From Coriaria nepalensis (taxonomy: Eukaryota; Streptophyta; Magnoliopsida; Cucurbitales; Coriariaceae), in contig CP114481.1 of NCBI GenBank assembly GCA_027186245.1, positions 29,791,501-29,855,500 on the forward strand: a stretch of DNA of 64,000 nucleotides, given 5' to 3'. The position numbers and the translations under genes are program-made. A model generated the notes under the pieces. The model made no database searches and had not been told where the DNA came from. It saw only the letters and a program-made list of their open reading frames with translations. Numbering within the stretch: the stretch's first letter is position 1; each line of letters starts with the position of its first letter. Below, in pieces: positions 12,801 to 25,655 of the stretch.

Positions 12801-14440
12801 TAACTTGCAAACGATCAATGCAAGGAAAGTGTCCATTCGTTAAACCTTAAAATCATTTCAATGAGTCATTTCAAGTCAATAACTTATTTCAAAGCAAGTC
12901 GAATGAATTCCATTTTTGCACTACAAACACAAGTTTTGTGCATAACTTGCAAACGATCAATGCAAGGAAAGTGTCCATTCGTTTAACCTTAAAATCATTT
13001 CAATGAGTCATTTCAAGTCAATAACTTATTTCAAAGCAAGTCGAACGAATTCAATTTTTGCACTACAAACACAAGTTTTGTGCATCACCTGCAAATGATC
13101 AATGCAAGGAAAGTGTGCATTCGTTTAACCATAAAATCATTTCAATGAGTCATTTCAAGTCAATATCTTATTTCAAAGCAATTCGAACGAATTCAATTTT
13201 TGCACTACAAACACAAGTTTTGTGCATAACTTACAAATGATCATTGCAAGGAAAGTTTGCATTCGTCTAACCTTCAAATCAATTCAATGAGTCATTTCAA
13301 GTCAATAACTTATTTCAAAGCAATTCGAATGAATTCTATTTTTGCACTACAAACAGAAGTTTTGTGCATAACTTGCAAATGATCAATGCAAGGAAAGTGT
13401 GCATTCGTTTAACCTTACAATCATTTCAATGAGTCATTTCAAGTCAATAACTTCTTTCAAAGCAAGTCGAACGAATTCAATTTTTGAACTACAAACACAA
13501 GTTTTGTGCATCACATGCAAATGATCAATGCAAGGAAAGTGTGCATTCGTTTAACCTTAAAATCATTTCAATGAGTCATTTCAAGTCAATAACTTATTTC
13601 AAAGCAAGTGGAACGAATTCTATTTTTGCACTACAAACACAAGTTTTGCGCATAACTTGCAAATGATCAATGCAAGGAAAGTGTGCATTCGTTTAACCTT
13701 AAAATCATTTCAATGAGTCATTTCAAGTCAATTTCTTATTTCAAAGCAAGTCGAACGAATTCAATTTTTGCACTACAAACACAAGTTTTGTGCATAACTT
13801 ACAAATGATCATTGCAAGGAAAGTGTGCATTCGTCTAACCTTAAAATCAATTCAATGAGTCATTTCAAGTCAATAACTTATTTCAAAGCAAGTCGAATGA
13901 ATTCTATTTTTGCACTACAAACACAAGTTTTGTGCATAACTTGCAAACGATCAATGCAAGGAAAGTGTGCATTCGTTTAACCTTAAAATCATTTCAATGA
14001 GTCATTTCCAGTCAATAACTTATTTCAAAGCAAGTCGAAAGAATTCTATTTTTGCACTACAAATGCAAGTTTTGGGCATAACTTGCAACTGATCAATGCA
14101 AGGAAAGTGTGCATTCGTTTAACCTTAAAATCATTTCAATGAGTCATTTCAAGTCAATAACTTATTTCAAAGCAAGTCGAACGAATTCTATTTTTGCACT
14201 ACAAACACAAGTTTTGTGCATAACTTGCAAATGATCAATGCAAGGAAAGTGTGCATTCATTTAACCTGAAAATCATTTCAATGAGTCATTTCCAGTCAGT
14301 AACTTATTTCAAAGCAAGTCGAAAGCATTCTATTTTTGCACTACAAATGCAAGTGTTGGGCATAACTTGCAACTGATCAATGCAAGGAAAGTGTGCATTC
14401 GTTTAACCTTAAAATCATTTCAATGAGTCATTTCAAGTCA
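6700..14440 (+). repeat. Inner 1704-bp (12-monomer) periodicity
   Basis: The same ordered subtypes recur at +1704: GCATCACCTGC monomers at 6810, 8514, 11354, 13058 and 14762, and the GTGGAACG-followed monomers at 7236, 8940, 11780, 13484 and 15188. The 12-mer is therefore nested in the 4544-bp unit and carries on past its end. Confidence 0.85.
9890..14130 (+). repeat. HOR block B, copy 2 (diverges near 14.1 kb)
   Basis: Tracks copy 1 with scattered single-base changes, such as GATTAATGC near 10542, TCTAATTTTGC near 10211 and GCATAAC near 12230 where copy 1 has GCATCAC. Near 14.1 kb it departs and continues with 12-mer periodicity instead of returning to the block start. Confidence 0.8.
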
Positions 14441-16120
14441 ATAACTTATTTCAAAGCAAGTCGAATGATTTCTATTTTTGCACTACAAACACAAGTTTTG
14501 TGCATAACTTGCAAACGATCAATGCAAGGAAAGTGTCCATTCGTTAAACCTTAAAATCATTTCAATGAGTCATTTCAAGTCAATAACTTATTTCAAAGCA
14601 AGTCGAATGAATTCCATTTTTGCACTACAAACACAAGTTTTGTGCATAACTTGCAAACGATCAATGCAAGGAAAGTGTCCATTCGTTTAACCTTAAAATC
14701 ATTTCAATGAGTCATTTCAAGTCAATAACTTATTTCAAAGCAAGTCGAACGAATTCAATTTTTGCACTACAAACACAAGTTTTGTGCATCACCTGCAAAT
14801 GATCAATGCAAGGAAAGTGTACATTCGTTTAACCATAAAATCATTTCAATGAGTCATTTCAAGTCAATATCTTATTTCAAAGCAAGTCGAACGAATTCAA
14901 TTTTTGCACTACAAACACAAGTTTTGTGCATAACTTACAAATGATCATTGCAAGGAAAGTTTGCATTCGTCTAACCTTAAAATCAATTCAATGAGTCATT
15001 TCAAGTCAATAACTTATTTCAAAGTAAGTCGAATGAATTCTATTTTTGCACTACAAACAGAAGTTTTGTGCATAACTTGCAAATGATCAATGCAAGGAAA
15101 GTGTGCATTCGTTTAACCTTAAAATCATTTCAATGAGTCATTTCAAGTCAATAACTTATTAAAAAGCAAGTCGAACGAATTCAATTTTTGCACTACAAAC
15201 ACAAGTTTTGTGCATCACCTGCAAATGATCAATGCAAGGAAAGTGTGCATTCGTTTAACCTTAAAATCATTTCAATGAGTCATTTCAAGTCAATAACTTA
15301 TTTCAAAGCAAGTGGAACGAATTCTATTTCTGCACTACAAACACAAGTTTTGCGCATAACTTGCAAATGATCAATGCAAGGAAAGTGTGCATTCGTTTAA
15401 CCTTAAAATCATTTCAATGAGTCATTTCAAGTCAATATCCTATTTCAAAGCAAGTCGAACGAATTCAATTTTTGCACTACAAACACAAGTTTTGTGCATA
15501 ACTTACAAATGATCATTGCAAGGAAAGTGTGCATTCGTCTAACCTTAAAATCAATTCAATGAGTCATTTCAAGTCAATAACTTATTTCAAAGCAAGTCGA
15601 ATGAATTCTATTTTTGCACCACAAACACAAGTTTTGTGCATAACTTGCAAACGATCAATGCAAGGAAAGTGTGCATTCGTTTAACCTTAAAATCATTTCA
15701 ATGAGTCATTTCCAGTCAATAACTTATTTCAAAGCAAGTCGAAAGAATTCTATTTTTGCACTACAAATGCAAGTTTTGGGCATAACTTGCAACTGATCAA
15801 TGCAAGGAAAGTGTGCATTCGTTTAACCTGAAAATCATTTCAATGAGTCATTTCAAGTCAATAACTTATTTCAAAGCAAGTCGAACGAATTCTATTTTTG
15901 CACTACAAACACAAGTTTTGTGCATAACTTGCAAATGATCAATGCAAGGAAAGTGTGCATTCGTTTAACCTTAAAATCATTTCAACGAGTCATTTCAAGT
16001 CAATAACTTATCTCAAAGCAAGTCGAACGAATTCTATTTTTGCGCTACAAACACCAGTTTTGTGCATAACTTGCAAATGATCAATGCAAGGAAAGTGTCC
16101 ATTCGTTTAACCTTAAAATC
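14440..16120 (+). repeat. Segment copied at 6248-bp (44-monomer) offset from about 8.19-9.87 kb
   Basis: Private variants of 8.2-9.87 kb reappear here 6248 bp downstream: the GCATCACCTGC monomers (8514 and 14762; 8940 and 15188), AATATCCTATTTC (about 9187 and 15435), ACTTATCTCAAAG (about 9759 and 16007) and CAAACACCAG (about 9802 and 16050). The match ends near 16.12 kb, where GTGTCATTTC replaces GAGTCATTTG. Confidence 0.78.
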
Positions 16121-17240
16121 ATTTCAATGTGTCATTTCAAGTCAATAACTTATTTCAAAGCAAGTGGAACGAATTCTATTTCTGCACTACAAACACAAGT
16201 TTTGCGCATAACTTGCAAATGATCAATGCAAGGAAAGTGTGCATTCGTTTAACCTTAAAATCATTTCAATGAGTCATTTCAAGTCAATAACTTATTTCAA
16301 AGCAAGTCGAACGAATTCAATTTTTGCACTACAAACACAAGTTTTGTGCATCACCTGCAAATGATCAATGCAAGGAAAGTGTGCATTCGTTTAACCTTAA
16401 AATCATTTCAATGAGTCATTTCAAGTCAATAACTTATTTCAAAGCAAGTGGAACGAATTCTATTTCTGCACTACAAACACAAGTTTTGCGCATAACTTGC
16501 AAATGATCAATGCAAGGAAAGTGTGCATTCGTTTAACCTTAAAATCATTTCAATGAGTCATTTCAAGTCAATATCCTATTTCAAAGCAAGTCGAACGAAT
16601 TCAATTTTTGCACTACAAACACAAGTTTTGTGCATAACTTACAAATGATCATTGCAAGCAAAGTGTGCATTCGTCTAACCTTAAAATCAATTCAATGAGT
16701 CATTTCAAGTCAATAACTTATTTCAAAGCAAGTCGAATGAATTCTATTTTTGCACTACAAACACAAGTTTTGTGCATAACTTGCAAACGATCAATGCAAG
16801 GAAAGTGTGCATTCGTTTAACCTTAAAATCATTTCAATGAGTCATTTCCAGTCAATAACTTATTTCAAAGCAAGTCGAAAGAATTCTATTTTTGCACTAC
16901 AAATGCAAGTTTTGGGCATAACTTGCAACTGATCAATGCAAGGAAAGTGTGCATTCGTTTAACCTGAAAATCATTTCAATGAGTCATTTCAAGTCAATAA
17001 CTTATTTCAAAGCAAGTCGAACGAATTTTATTTTTGCACTACAAACACAAGTTTTGTGCATAACTTGCAAATGATCAATGCAAGGAAAGTGTGCATTCGT
17101 TTAACCTTAAAATCATTTCAACGAGTCATTTCAAGTCAATAACTTATCTCAAAGCAAGTCGAACGAATTCTATTTTTGCACTACAAACACCAGTTTTGTT
17201 CATAACTTGCAAATGATCAATGCAAGGAAAGTGTGCATTC
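15144..17240 (+). repeat. 1136-bp (8-monomer) duplication
   Basis: About 15.14-16.10 kb is repeated at 16.28-17.24 kb with an offset of 1136 bp. Shared markers are the GCATCACCTGC monomer (15188 and 16324), AATATCCTATTTC (15435 and 16571) and the CACCAG monomer (16050 and 17186). The second copy adds private changes: GAATTTTATTTTT near 17023 and TTTTGTTCATAAC near 17195. Confidence 0.78.
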
Positions 17241-20200
17241 GTTTAACCTTAAAATCATTTCAATGAGTCATTTCAAGTCAATAACTTATTACAAAGCAAG
17301 TCGAACGAATTCTACTTTTGCACTACAAACACAAGTTTTGTGCATCACTTGCAAATGATCAATGTAAGGAAATTGTGCATTCGTTTAACCTTAAAATCAT
17401 TTCAATGAGTCATTTCAAGTCAATATCATATTACAAAGTAATTCGAACAAGCACTATTTTTGCACTACAAATCCAAGGTTTGGGCATAACTTGCAAATGA
17501 TCAATGAAAGGAAAGTGTGCATTCGTTTAACCTTAAAATCATTTCAATGAGTCATTTCAAGTCAATAACTTATTTCAAAGCAAGTCGAACGAATTCAATT
17601 TTTGCACTACAAACACAAGTTTTGTGCATCACTTGCAAATGATCAATGCAAGGAAAGTGTGCATTCGTTTAACCTTAAAATCATTTCAATGAGCCATTTC
17701 AAGTCAATATCTTATTTCAAAGTAATTCGAACGAGCACTATTTTTGCACTACAAGTCCAAGGTTTGGGCATAACTTGCAAATGATCAATGCAAGGAAAGT
17801 GTGCATTCGTTTAACCTTAAAATCATTTCAATGAGTCAGTTCAAGTCAATAACTTATTTCAAAGCAAGTCGAACGAATTCTATTTTTGCACTACAAACAC
17901 AAGTTTTGTGCATAACTTGCAAATGATCAATGCAAGGAAAGTGTGCATTCATTTAACCTTAAAATCATTTCAATGAGTCATTTCCAGTCAGTAACTTATT
18001 TCAAAGCAAGTCGAAAGAATTCTATTTTTGCACTACAAATGCAAGTGTTGGGCATAACTTGCAACTGATCAATGCAAGGAAAGTGTGCATTCGTTTAACC
18101 TTAAAATCATTTCAATGAGTCATTTCAAGTCAATAACTTATTTCAAAGCAAGTCGAATGAATTCTATTTTTGCACTACAAATACATGTTTTGTGCATAAC
18201 TTGCAAACGATCAATGCAAGGAAAGTGTGCATTCGTTTAACCTTAAAATCATTTCAATGAGTCATTTCCAGTCAATAACTTATTTCAAAGCAAGTCGAAA
18301 GAATTCTATTTTTGCACTACAAATGCAAGTTTTGGGCATAACTTGCAACTGATCAATGCAAGGAAAGTGTGCATTCGTTTAACCTGAAAATCATTTCAAT
18401 GAGTCATTTCAAGTCAATAACTTATTTCAAAGCAAGTCGAACGAATTTTATTTTTGCACTACAAACACAAGTTTTGTGCATAACTTGCAAATGATCAATG
18501 CAAGGAAAGTGTGCATTCGTTTAACCTTAAAATCATTTCAACGAGTCATTTCAAGTCAATAACTTATCTCAAAGCAAGTCGAACGAATTCTATTTTTGCA
18601 CTACAAACACCAGTTTTGTTCATAACTTGCAAATGATCAATGCAAGGAAAGTGTGCATTCGTTTAACCTTAAAATCATTTCAATGAGTCATTTCAAGTCA
18701 ATAACTTATTACAAAGCAAGTCGAACGAATTCTACTTTTGCACTACAAACACAAGTTTTGTGCATCACCTGCAAATGATCAATGCAAGGAAAGTGTGCAT
18801 TCGTTTAACCTTAAAATCATTTCAATGAGTCATTTCAAGTCAATATCCTATTTCAAAGCAAGTCGAACGAATTCAATTTTTGCACTACAAACACAAGTTT
18901 TGTGCATAACTTACAAATGATCATTGCAAGGAAAGTGTGCATTCGTCTAACCTTAAAATCAATTCAATGAGTCATTTCAAGTCAATAACTTATTTCAAAG
19001 CAAGTCGAATGAATTCTATTTTTGCACTACAAACACAAGTTTTGTGCATAACTTGCAAACGATCAATGCAAGGAAAGTGTACATTCGTTTAACCTTAAAA
19101 TCATTTCAATGAGTCATTTCCAGTCAATAACTTATTTCAAAGCAAGTCGAAAGAATTCTATTTTTGCACTACAAATGCAAGTTTTGGGCATAACTTGCAA
19201 CTGATCAATGCAAGGAAAGTGTGCATTCGTTTAACCTGAAAATCATTTCAATGAGTCATTTCAAGTCAATAACTTATTTCAAAGCAAGTCGAACGAATTT
19301 TATTTTTGCACTACAAACACAAGTTTTGTGCATAACCTGCAAATGATCAATGCAAGGAAAGTGTGCATTCGTTTAACCTTAAAATCATTTCAACGAGTCA
19401 TTTCAAGTCAATAACTTATCTCAAAGCAAGTCGAACGAATTCTATTTTTGCACTACAAACACCAGTTTTGTTCATAACTTGCAAATGATCAATGCAAGGA
19501 AAGTGTGCATTCGTTTAACCTTAAAATCATTTCAATGAGTCATTTCAAGTCAATAACTTATTACAAAGCAAGTCGAACGAATTCTACTTTTGCACTACAA
19601 ACACAAGTTTTGTGCATCACTTGCAAATGATCAATGTAAGGAAATTGTGCATTCGTTTAACCTTAAAATCATTTCAATGAGTCATTTCAAGTCAATATCT
19701 TATTACAAAGTAATTCGAACAAGCACTATTTTTGCACTACAAATCCAAGGTTTGGGCATAACTTGCAAATGATCAATGAAAGGAAAGTGTGCATTCGTTT
19801 AACCTTAAAATCATTTCAATGAGTCATTTCAAGTCAATAACTTATTTCAAAGCAAGTCGAACGAATTCAATTTTTGCACTACAAACACAAGTTTTGTGCA
19901 TCACTTGCAAATGATCAATGCAAGGAAAGTGTGCATTCATTTAACCTTAAAATCATTTCAATGAGTCATTTCAAGTCAATAACTTATTTCAAAGCAAGTC
20001 GAACGAATTCTATTTTTGCACTACAAACACAAGTTTTGTGCATAACTTGCAAATGATCAATGCAAGGAAAGTGTGCATTCATTTAACCTTAAAATCATTT
20101 CAATGAGTCATTTCAAGTCAATATCCTATTTCAAAGCAAGTCGAACGAATTCAATTTTTGCACTACAAACACAAGTTTTGTGCATAACTTACAAATGATC

Positions 20201-20908
20201 ATTGCAAGGAAAGTGTGCATTCGTCTAACCTTAAAATCAATTCAATGAGTCATTTCAAGTCAATAACTTATTTCAAAGCAAGTCGAATGAATTCTATTTT
20301 TGCACTACAAATACATGTTTTGTGCATAACTTGCAAACGATCAATGCAAGGAAAGTGTCCATTCGTTTAACCTTAAAATAATTTCAATGAGTCATTTCAA
20401 GTCAATAACTTATTACAAAGCAAGTCGAACGAATTCTACTTTTGCACTACAAACACAAGTTTTGTGCATCACTTGCAAATGATCAGTGCAAGGAAATTGT
20501 GCATTCGTTTAACCTTAAAATCATTTCAATGAGTCATTTCAAGTCAATATCTTATTACAAAGTAATTCGAACAAGCACTATTTTTGCACTACAAATCCAA
20601 GGTTTGGGCATAACTTGCAAATGATCAATGCAAGGAAAGTGTGCATTCGTTTAACCTTAAAATCATTTCAATGAGTCATTTCAAGTCAATAACTTATTTC
20701 AAAGCAAGTCGAACGAATTCAATTTTTGCACTACAAACACAAGTTTTGTGCATCACTTGCAAATGATCAATGCAAGGAAAGTCTGCATTCGTTTAACCTT
20801 AAAATCATTTCAATGAGCCATTTCAAGTCAATATCTTATTTCAAAGTAATTCGAACGAGCACTATTTTTGCACTACAAATCCAAGGTTTGGGCATAACTT
20901 GGAAATGA
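16540..20908 (+). repeat. HOR block C, mosaic of 10-, 6- and 16-monomer modules
   Basis: GAATTTTATTTTT with TTTTGTTCATAAC recurs at about 17023, 18443 and 19295 (steps of 1420 and 852 bp). AATATCC recurs at 16571 and 18843 (2272 bp). GCATCAC monomers with AAATTGTGC recur at 17318, 19590 and 20442 (2272 and 852 bp). A rare ATACATG monomer recurs at 18181 and 20311 (2130 bp). The 16-mer thus behaves as a 10-mer plus a 6-mer. Confidence 0.75.
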
Positions 20909-21436
20909 TCAATGCAAGGAAAGTGTGCATTCGTTTAACCTTAAAATCATTTCGATGAGTCATTTCAAGTCAATAACTTATTTCAAAGCAAGTCGAACGA
21001 ATTCTATTTTTGCACTACAAACACAAGTTTTGTGCATAACTTGCAAATGATCAATGCAAGGAAAGTGTGCATTCATTTAACCTAAAAATCATTTCAATGA
21101 GTCATTTCCAGCCAGTAACTTATTTCAAAGCAAGTCGAAAGAATTCTATTTTTGCACTACAAATGCAAGTGTTGGGCATAACTTGCAACTGATCAATGCA
21201 AGGAAAGTGTGCATTCGTTTAACCTTAAAATCATTTCAATGAGTCATTTCAAGTCAATAACTTATTTCAAAGCAAGTCGAATGAATTCTATTTTTGCACT
21301 ACAAACACAAGTTTTGTGCATAACTTGCAAACGATCAATGCAAGGAAAGTGTCCATTCGTTTAACCTTAAAATAATTTCAATGAGTCATTTCAAGTCAAT
21401 AACTTATTTCAAAGCAAGTCGAATGAATTCTATTTT

Positions 21437-24400
21437 TGCACTACAAACACAAGTTTTGTGCATAACTTGCAAACGATCAATGCAAGGAAAGTGTCCATTC
21501 GTTTAACCTTAAAATCATTTCAATGAGTCATTTCAAGTCAATCACTTATTTCAAAGCAAGTCGAACGAATTCAATTTTTGCACTACAAACACAAGTTTTG
21601 TGCATCACCTGCAAATGATCAATGCAAGGAAAGTGTGCATTCGTTTAACCATAAAATCATTTCAATGAGTCATTTCAAGTCAATAACTTATTTCAAAGCA
21701 AGTCGAACGAATTCTATTTCTGCACTACAAACACAAGTTTTGCGCATAACTTGCAAATGATCAATGCAAGGAAAGTGTGCATTCGTTTAAACTTAAAATC
21801 ATTTCAATGAGTCATTTCAAGTCAATAACTTATTTCAAAGCAAGTCGAACGAATTCAATTTTTGCATTACAAACACAAGTTTTGTGCATAACTTACAAAT
21901 GATCATTGCAAGGAAAGTGTGCATTCGTCTAACCTTAAAATCATTTCAATGAGTCATTTCAAGTCAATAACTTATTTCAAAGCAAGTCGAACGAATTCTA
22001 TTTCTGCACTACAAACACAAGTTTTGCGCATAACTTGCAAATGATCAATGCAAGGAAAGTGTGCATTCGTTTAACCTTAAAATCATTTCAATGAGTCATT
22101 TCCAGTCAATAACTTATTTCAAAACAAGTCGAAAGAATTCTATTTTTGCACTATAAACACAAGTTTTGTGCATAACTTGCAAATGAACAATGCAAGGAAA
22201 GTGTGCATTCGTTTAACCTTAAAATCATTTCAATGAGTCATTTCCAGTCAGTAACTTATTTCAAAGCAAGTCGAAAGAATTCTATTTTTGCACTACAAAC
22301 ACAAGTTTTGTGCATAACTTGCAAACGATCAATGCAAGGAAAGTGTCCATTCGTTTAACCTTAAAATCATTTCAATGAGTCATTTCCAGTCAATAACTTA
22401 TTTCAAAGCAAGTCGAAAGAATTCTATTTTTGCTCTACAAATGCAAGTTTTGTGCATAACTTGCAAACGATCAATGCAAGGAAAGTGTCCATTCGTTTAA
22501 CCTTAAAATCATTTCAATGAGTCATTTCAAGTCAATAACTTATTTCAAAGCAAGTCGAACGAATTCTATTTTTGCACTACAAACACAAGTTTTGTGCATC
22601 ACTTGCAAATGATCAATGCAAGGAAAGTGTGCATTCGTTTAACCTTAAAATCATTTCAATGAGTCATTTGAAGTCAATATCTTATTTCAAAGTAATTCGA
22701 ACGAGCACTATTTTTGCACTACAAACACAAGTTTTGTGCATAACTTGCGAATGAGGAATGCAAGGAAAGTGTGCATTCGTTTAACCTTAATATCATTTCA
22801 ATGAGTCATTTCAAGTCAATATCTTATTTCAAAGCAAGTCGAACGAATTCAATTTTTGCACTACAAACACAAGTTTTGTGCATAACTTACAAATGATCAT
22901 TGCAAGGAAAGTGTGCATTCGTCTAACCTTAAAATTATTTCAATGAGTCATTTCAAGTCAATAACTTATTTCAAAGCAAGTCGAACGAATTCTATTTCTG
23001 CACTACAAACACAAGTTTTGCGCATAACTTGCAAATGATCAATGCAAGGAAAGTGTGCATTCGTTTAACCTTAAAATCATTTCAATGAGTCATTTCCAGT
23101 CAATAACTTATTTCAAAACAAGTCGAAAGAATTCTATTTTTGCACTACAAACACAAGTTTTGTGCATAACTTGCAAATGAACAATGCAAGGAAAGTGTGC
23201 ATTCGTTTAACCTTAAAATCATTTCAATGAGTCATTTCCAGTCAGTAACTTATTTCAAAGCAAGTCGAAAGAATTCTATTTTTGCACTACAAATGCAAGT
23301 GTTGGGCATAACTTGCAACTGATCAATGCAAGGAAAGTGTGCATCCGTTTAACCTTAAAATCATTTCAATGAGTCATTTCAAGTCAATAACTTATTTCAA
23401 AGCAAGTCGAATGAATTCTATTTTTGCACTACAAACACAAGTTTTGCGCATAACTTGCAAACGATCAATGCAAGGAGAGTGTCCATTCGTTTAACCTTAA
23501 AATCATTTCAATGAGTCATTTCAAGTCAATAACTTATTTCAAAGCAAGTCGAACGAATTCTATTTTTGCACTACAAACACAAGTTTTGTGCATAACTTGC
23601 AAATGATCAATGCAAGGAAAGTGTGCATTCGTTTAACCTTAAAATCATTTCAACGAGTCATTTCAAGTCAATAACTTATTTCAAAGCAAGTCGAACGAAT
23701 TCTATTTTTGCACTACAAACACAAGTTTTGTGCATAACTTGCAAATGATCAATGCAAGGAAAGTGTGCATTCGTTTAACCTTAAAATCATTTCAATGAGT
23801 CATTTCAAGTCAATAACTTATTTCAAAGCAAGTCGAATGAATTCTATTTTTGCACTACAAACACAAGTTTTGTGCATAACTTGCAAACGATCAATGCAAG
23901 GAAAGTGTCCATTCGTTTAACCTTAAAATCATTTCAATGAGTCATTTCCAGTCAATAACTTATTTCAAAGCAAGTCGAAAGAATTCTATTTTTGCTCTAC
24001 AAATGCAAGTTTTGGGCATAACTTGCAACTGATCAATGCAAGGAAAGTGTGCATTCGTTTAACCTTAAAATCATTTCAATGAGTCATTTCAAGTCAATAA
24101 CTTATTTCAAAGCAAGTCGAACGAATTCTATTTTTGCACTACAAACACAAGTTTTGTGCATAACTTGCAAACGATCAATGCAAGGAAAGTGTCCATTCGT
24201 TTAACCTTAAAATCATTTCAATGAGTCATTTCAAGTCAATAACTTATTTCAAAGCAAGTCGAACGAATTCAATTTTTGCACTACAAACACAAGTTTTGTG
24301 CATCACCTGCAAATGATCAATGCAAGGAAAGTGTGCATTCGTTTAACCATAAAATCATTTCAATGAGTCATTTCAAGTCAATAACTTATTTCAAAGCAAG

Positions 24401-25655
24401 TCGAACGAATTCTATTTCTGCACTACAAACACAAGTTTTGCGCATAACTTGCAAATGATCAATGCAAGGAAAGTGTGCATTCGTTTAAACTTAAAATCAT
24501 TTCAATGAGTCATTTCAAGTCAATAACTTATTTCGAAGCAAGTCGAACGAATTCTATTTTTGCACTACAAACACAAGTTTTGTGCATCACTTGCAAATGA
24601 TCAATGCAAGGAAAGTGTGCATTCGTTTAACCTTAAAATCATTTCAATGAGTCATTTGAAGTCAATATCTTATTTCAAAGTAATTCGAACGAGCACTATT
24701 TTTGCACTACAAACACAAGTTTTGTGCATAACTTGCGAATGAGGAATGCAAGGAAAGTGTGCATTCGTTTAACCTTAATATCATTTCAATGAGTCATTTC
24801 AAGTCAATATCTTATTTCAAAGCAAGTCGAACGAATTCAATTTTTGCACTACAAACACAAGTTTTGTGCATAACTTACAAATGATCATTGCAAGGAAAGT
24901 GTGCATTCGTCTAACCTTAAAATCATTTCAATGAGTCATTTCAAGTCAATAACTTATTTCAAAGCAAGTCGAACGAATTCTATTTCTGCACTACAAACAC
25001 AAGTTTTGCGCATAACTTGCAAATGATCAATGCAAGGAAAGTGTGCATTCGTTTAACCTTAAAATCATTTCAATGAGTCATTTCCAGTCAATAACTTATT
25101 TCAAAACAAGTCGAAAGAATTCTATTTTTGCACTACAAACACAAGTTTTGTGCATAACTTGCAAATGAACAATGCAAGGAAAGTGTGCATTCGTTTAACC
25201 TTAAAATCATTTCAATGAGTCATTTCCAGTCAGTAACTTATTTCAAAGCAAGTCGAAAGAATTCTATTTTTGCACTACAAATGCAAGTGTTGGGCATAAC
25301 TTGCAACTGATCAATGCAAGGAAAGTGTGCATCCGTTTAACCTTAAAATCATTTCAATGAGTCATTTCAAGTCAATAACTTATTTCAAAGCAAGTCGAAT
25401 GAATTCTATTTTTGCACTACAAACACAAGTTTTGCGCATAACTTGCAAACGATCAATGCAAGGAGAGTGTCCATTCGTTTAACCTTAAAATCATTTCAAT
25501 GAGTCATTTCAAGTCAATAACTTATTTCAAAGCAAGTCGAACGAATTCTATTTTTGCACTACAAACACAAGTTTTGTGCATAACTTGCAAATGATCAATG
25601 CAAGGAAAGTGTGCATTCGTTTAACCTTAAAATCATTTCAACGAGTCATTTCCAG
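21437..25655 (+). repeat. HOR block D, 7-mer and 14-mer (1988 bp), with a 2698-bp copy
   Basis: About 22.51-23.66 kb recurs at 24.50-25.65 kb with offset 1988: GCGAATGAGGAATGC (22747 and 24735), TTTCAAAACAAG (about 23112 and 25100), GCATCCG (about 23341 and 25329) and AAGGAGAGTGTCC (about 23471 and 25459). TTTCAAAACAAG also occurs at about 22118, 994 bp (7 monomers) earlier. Separately, about 21.45-21.83 kb recurs at 24.15-24.53 kb with offset 2698, sharing the private GTTTAAACTT variant. Confidence 0.8.
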
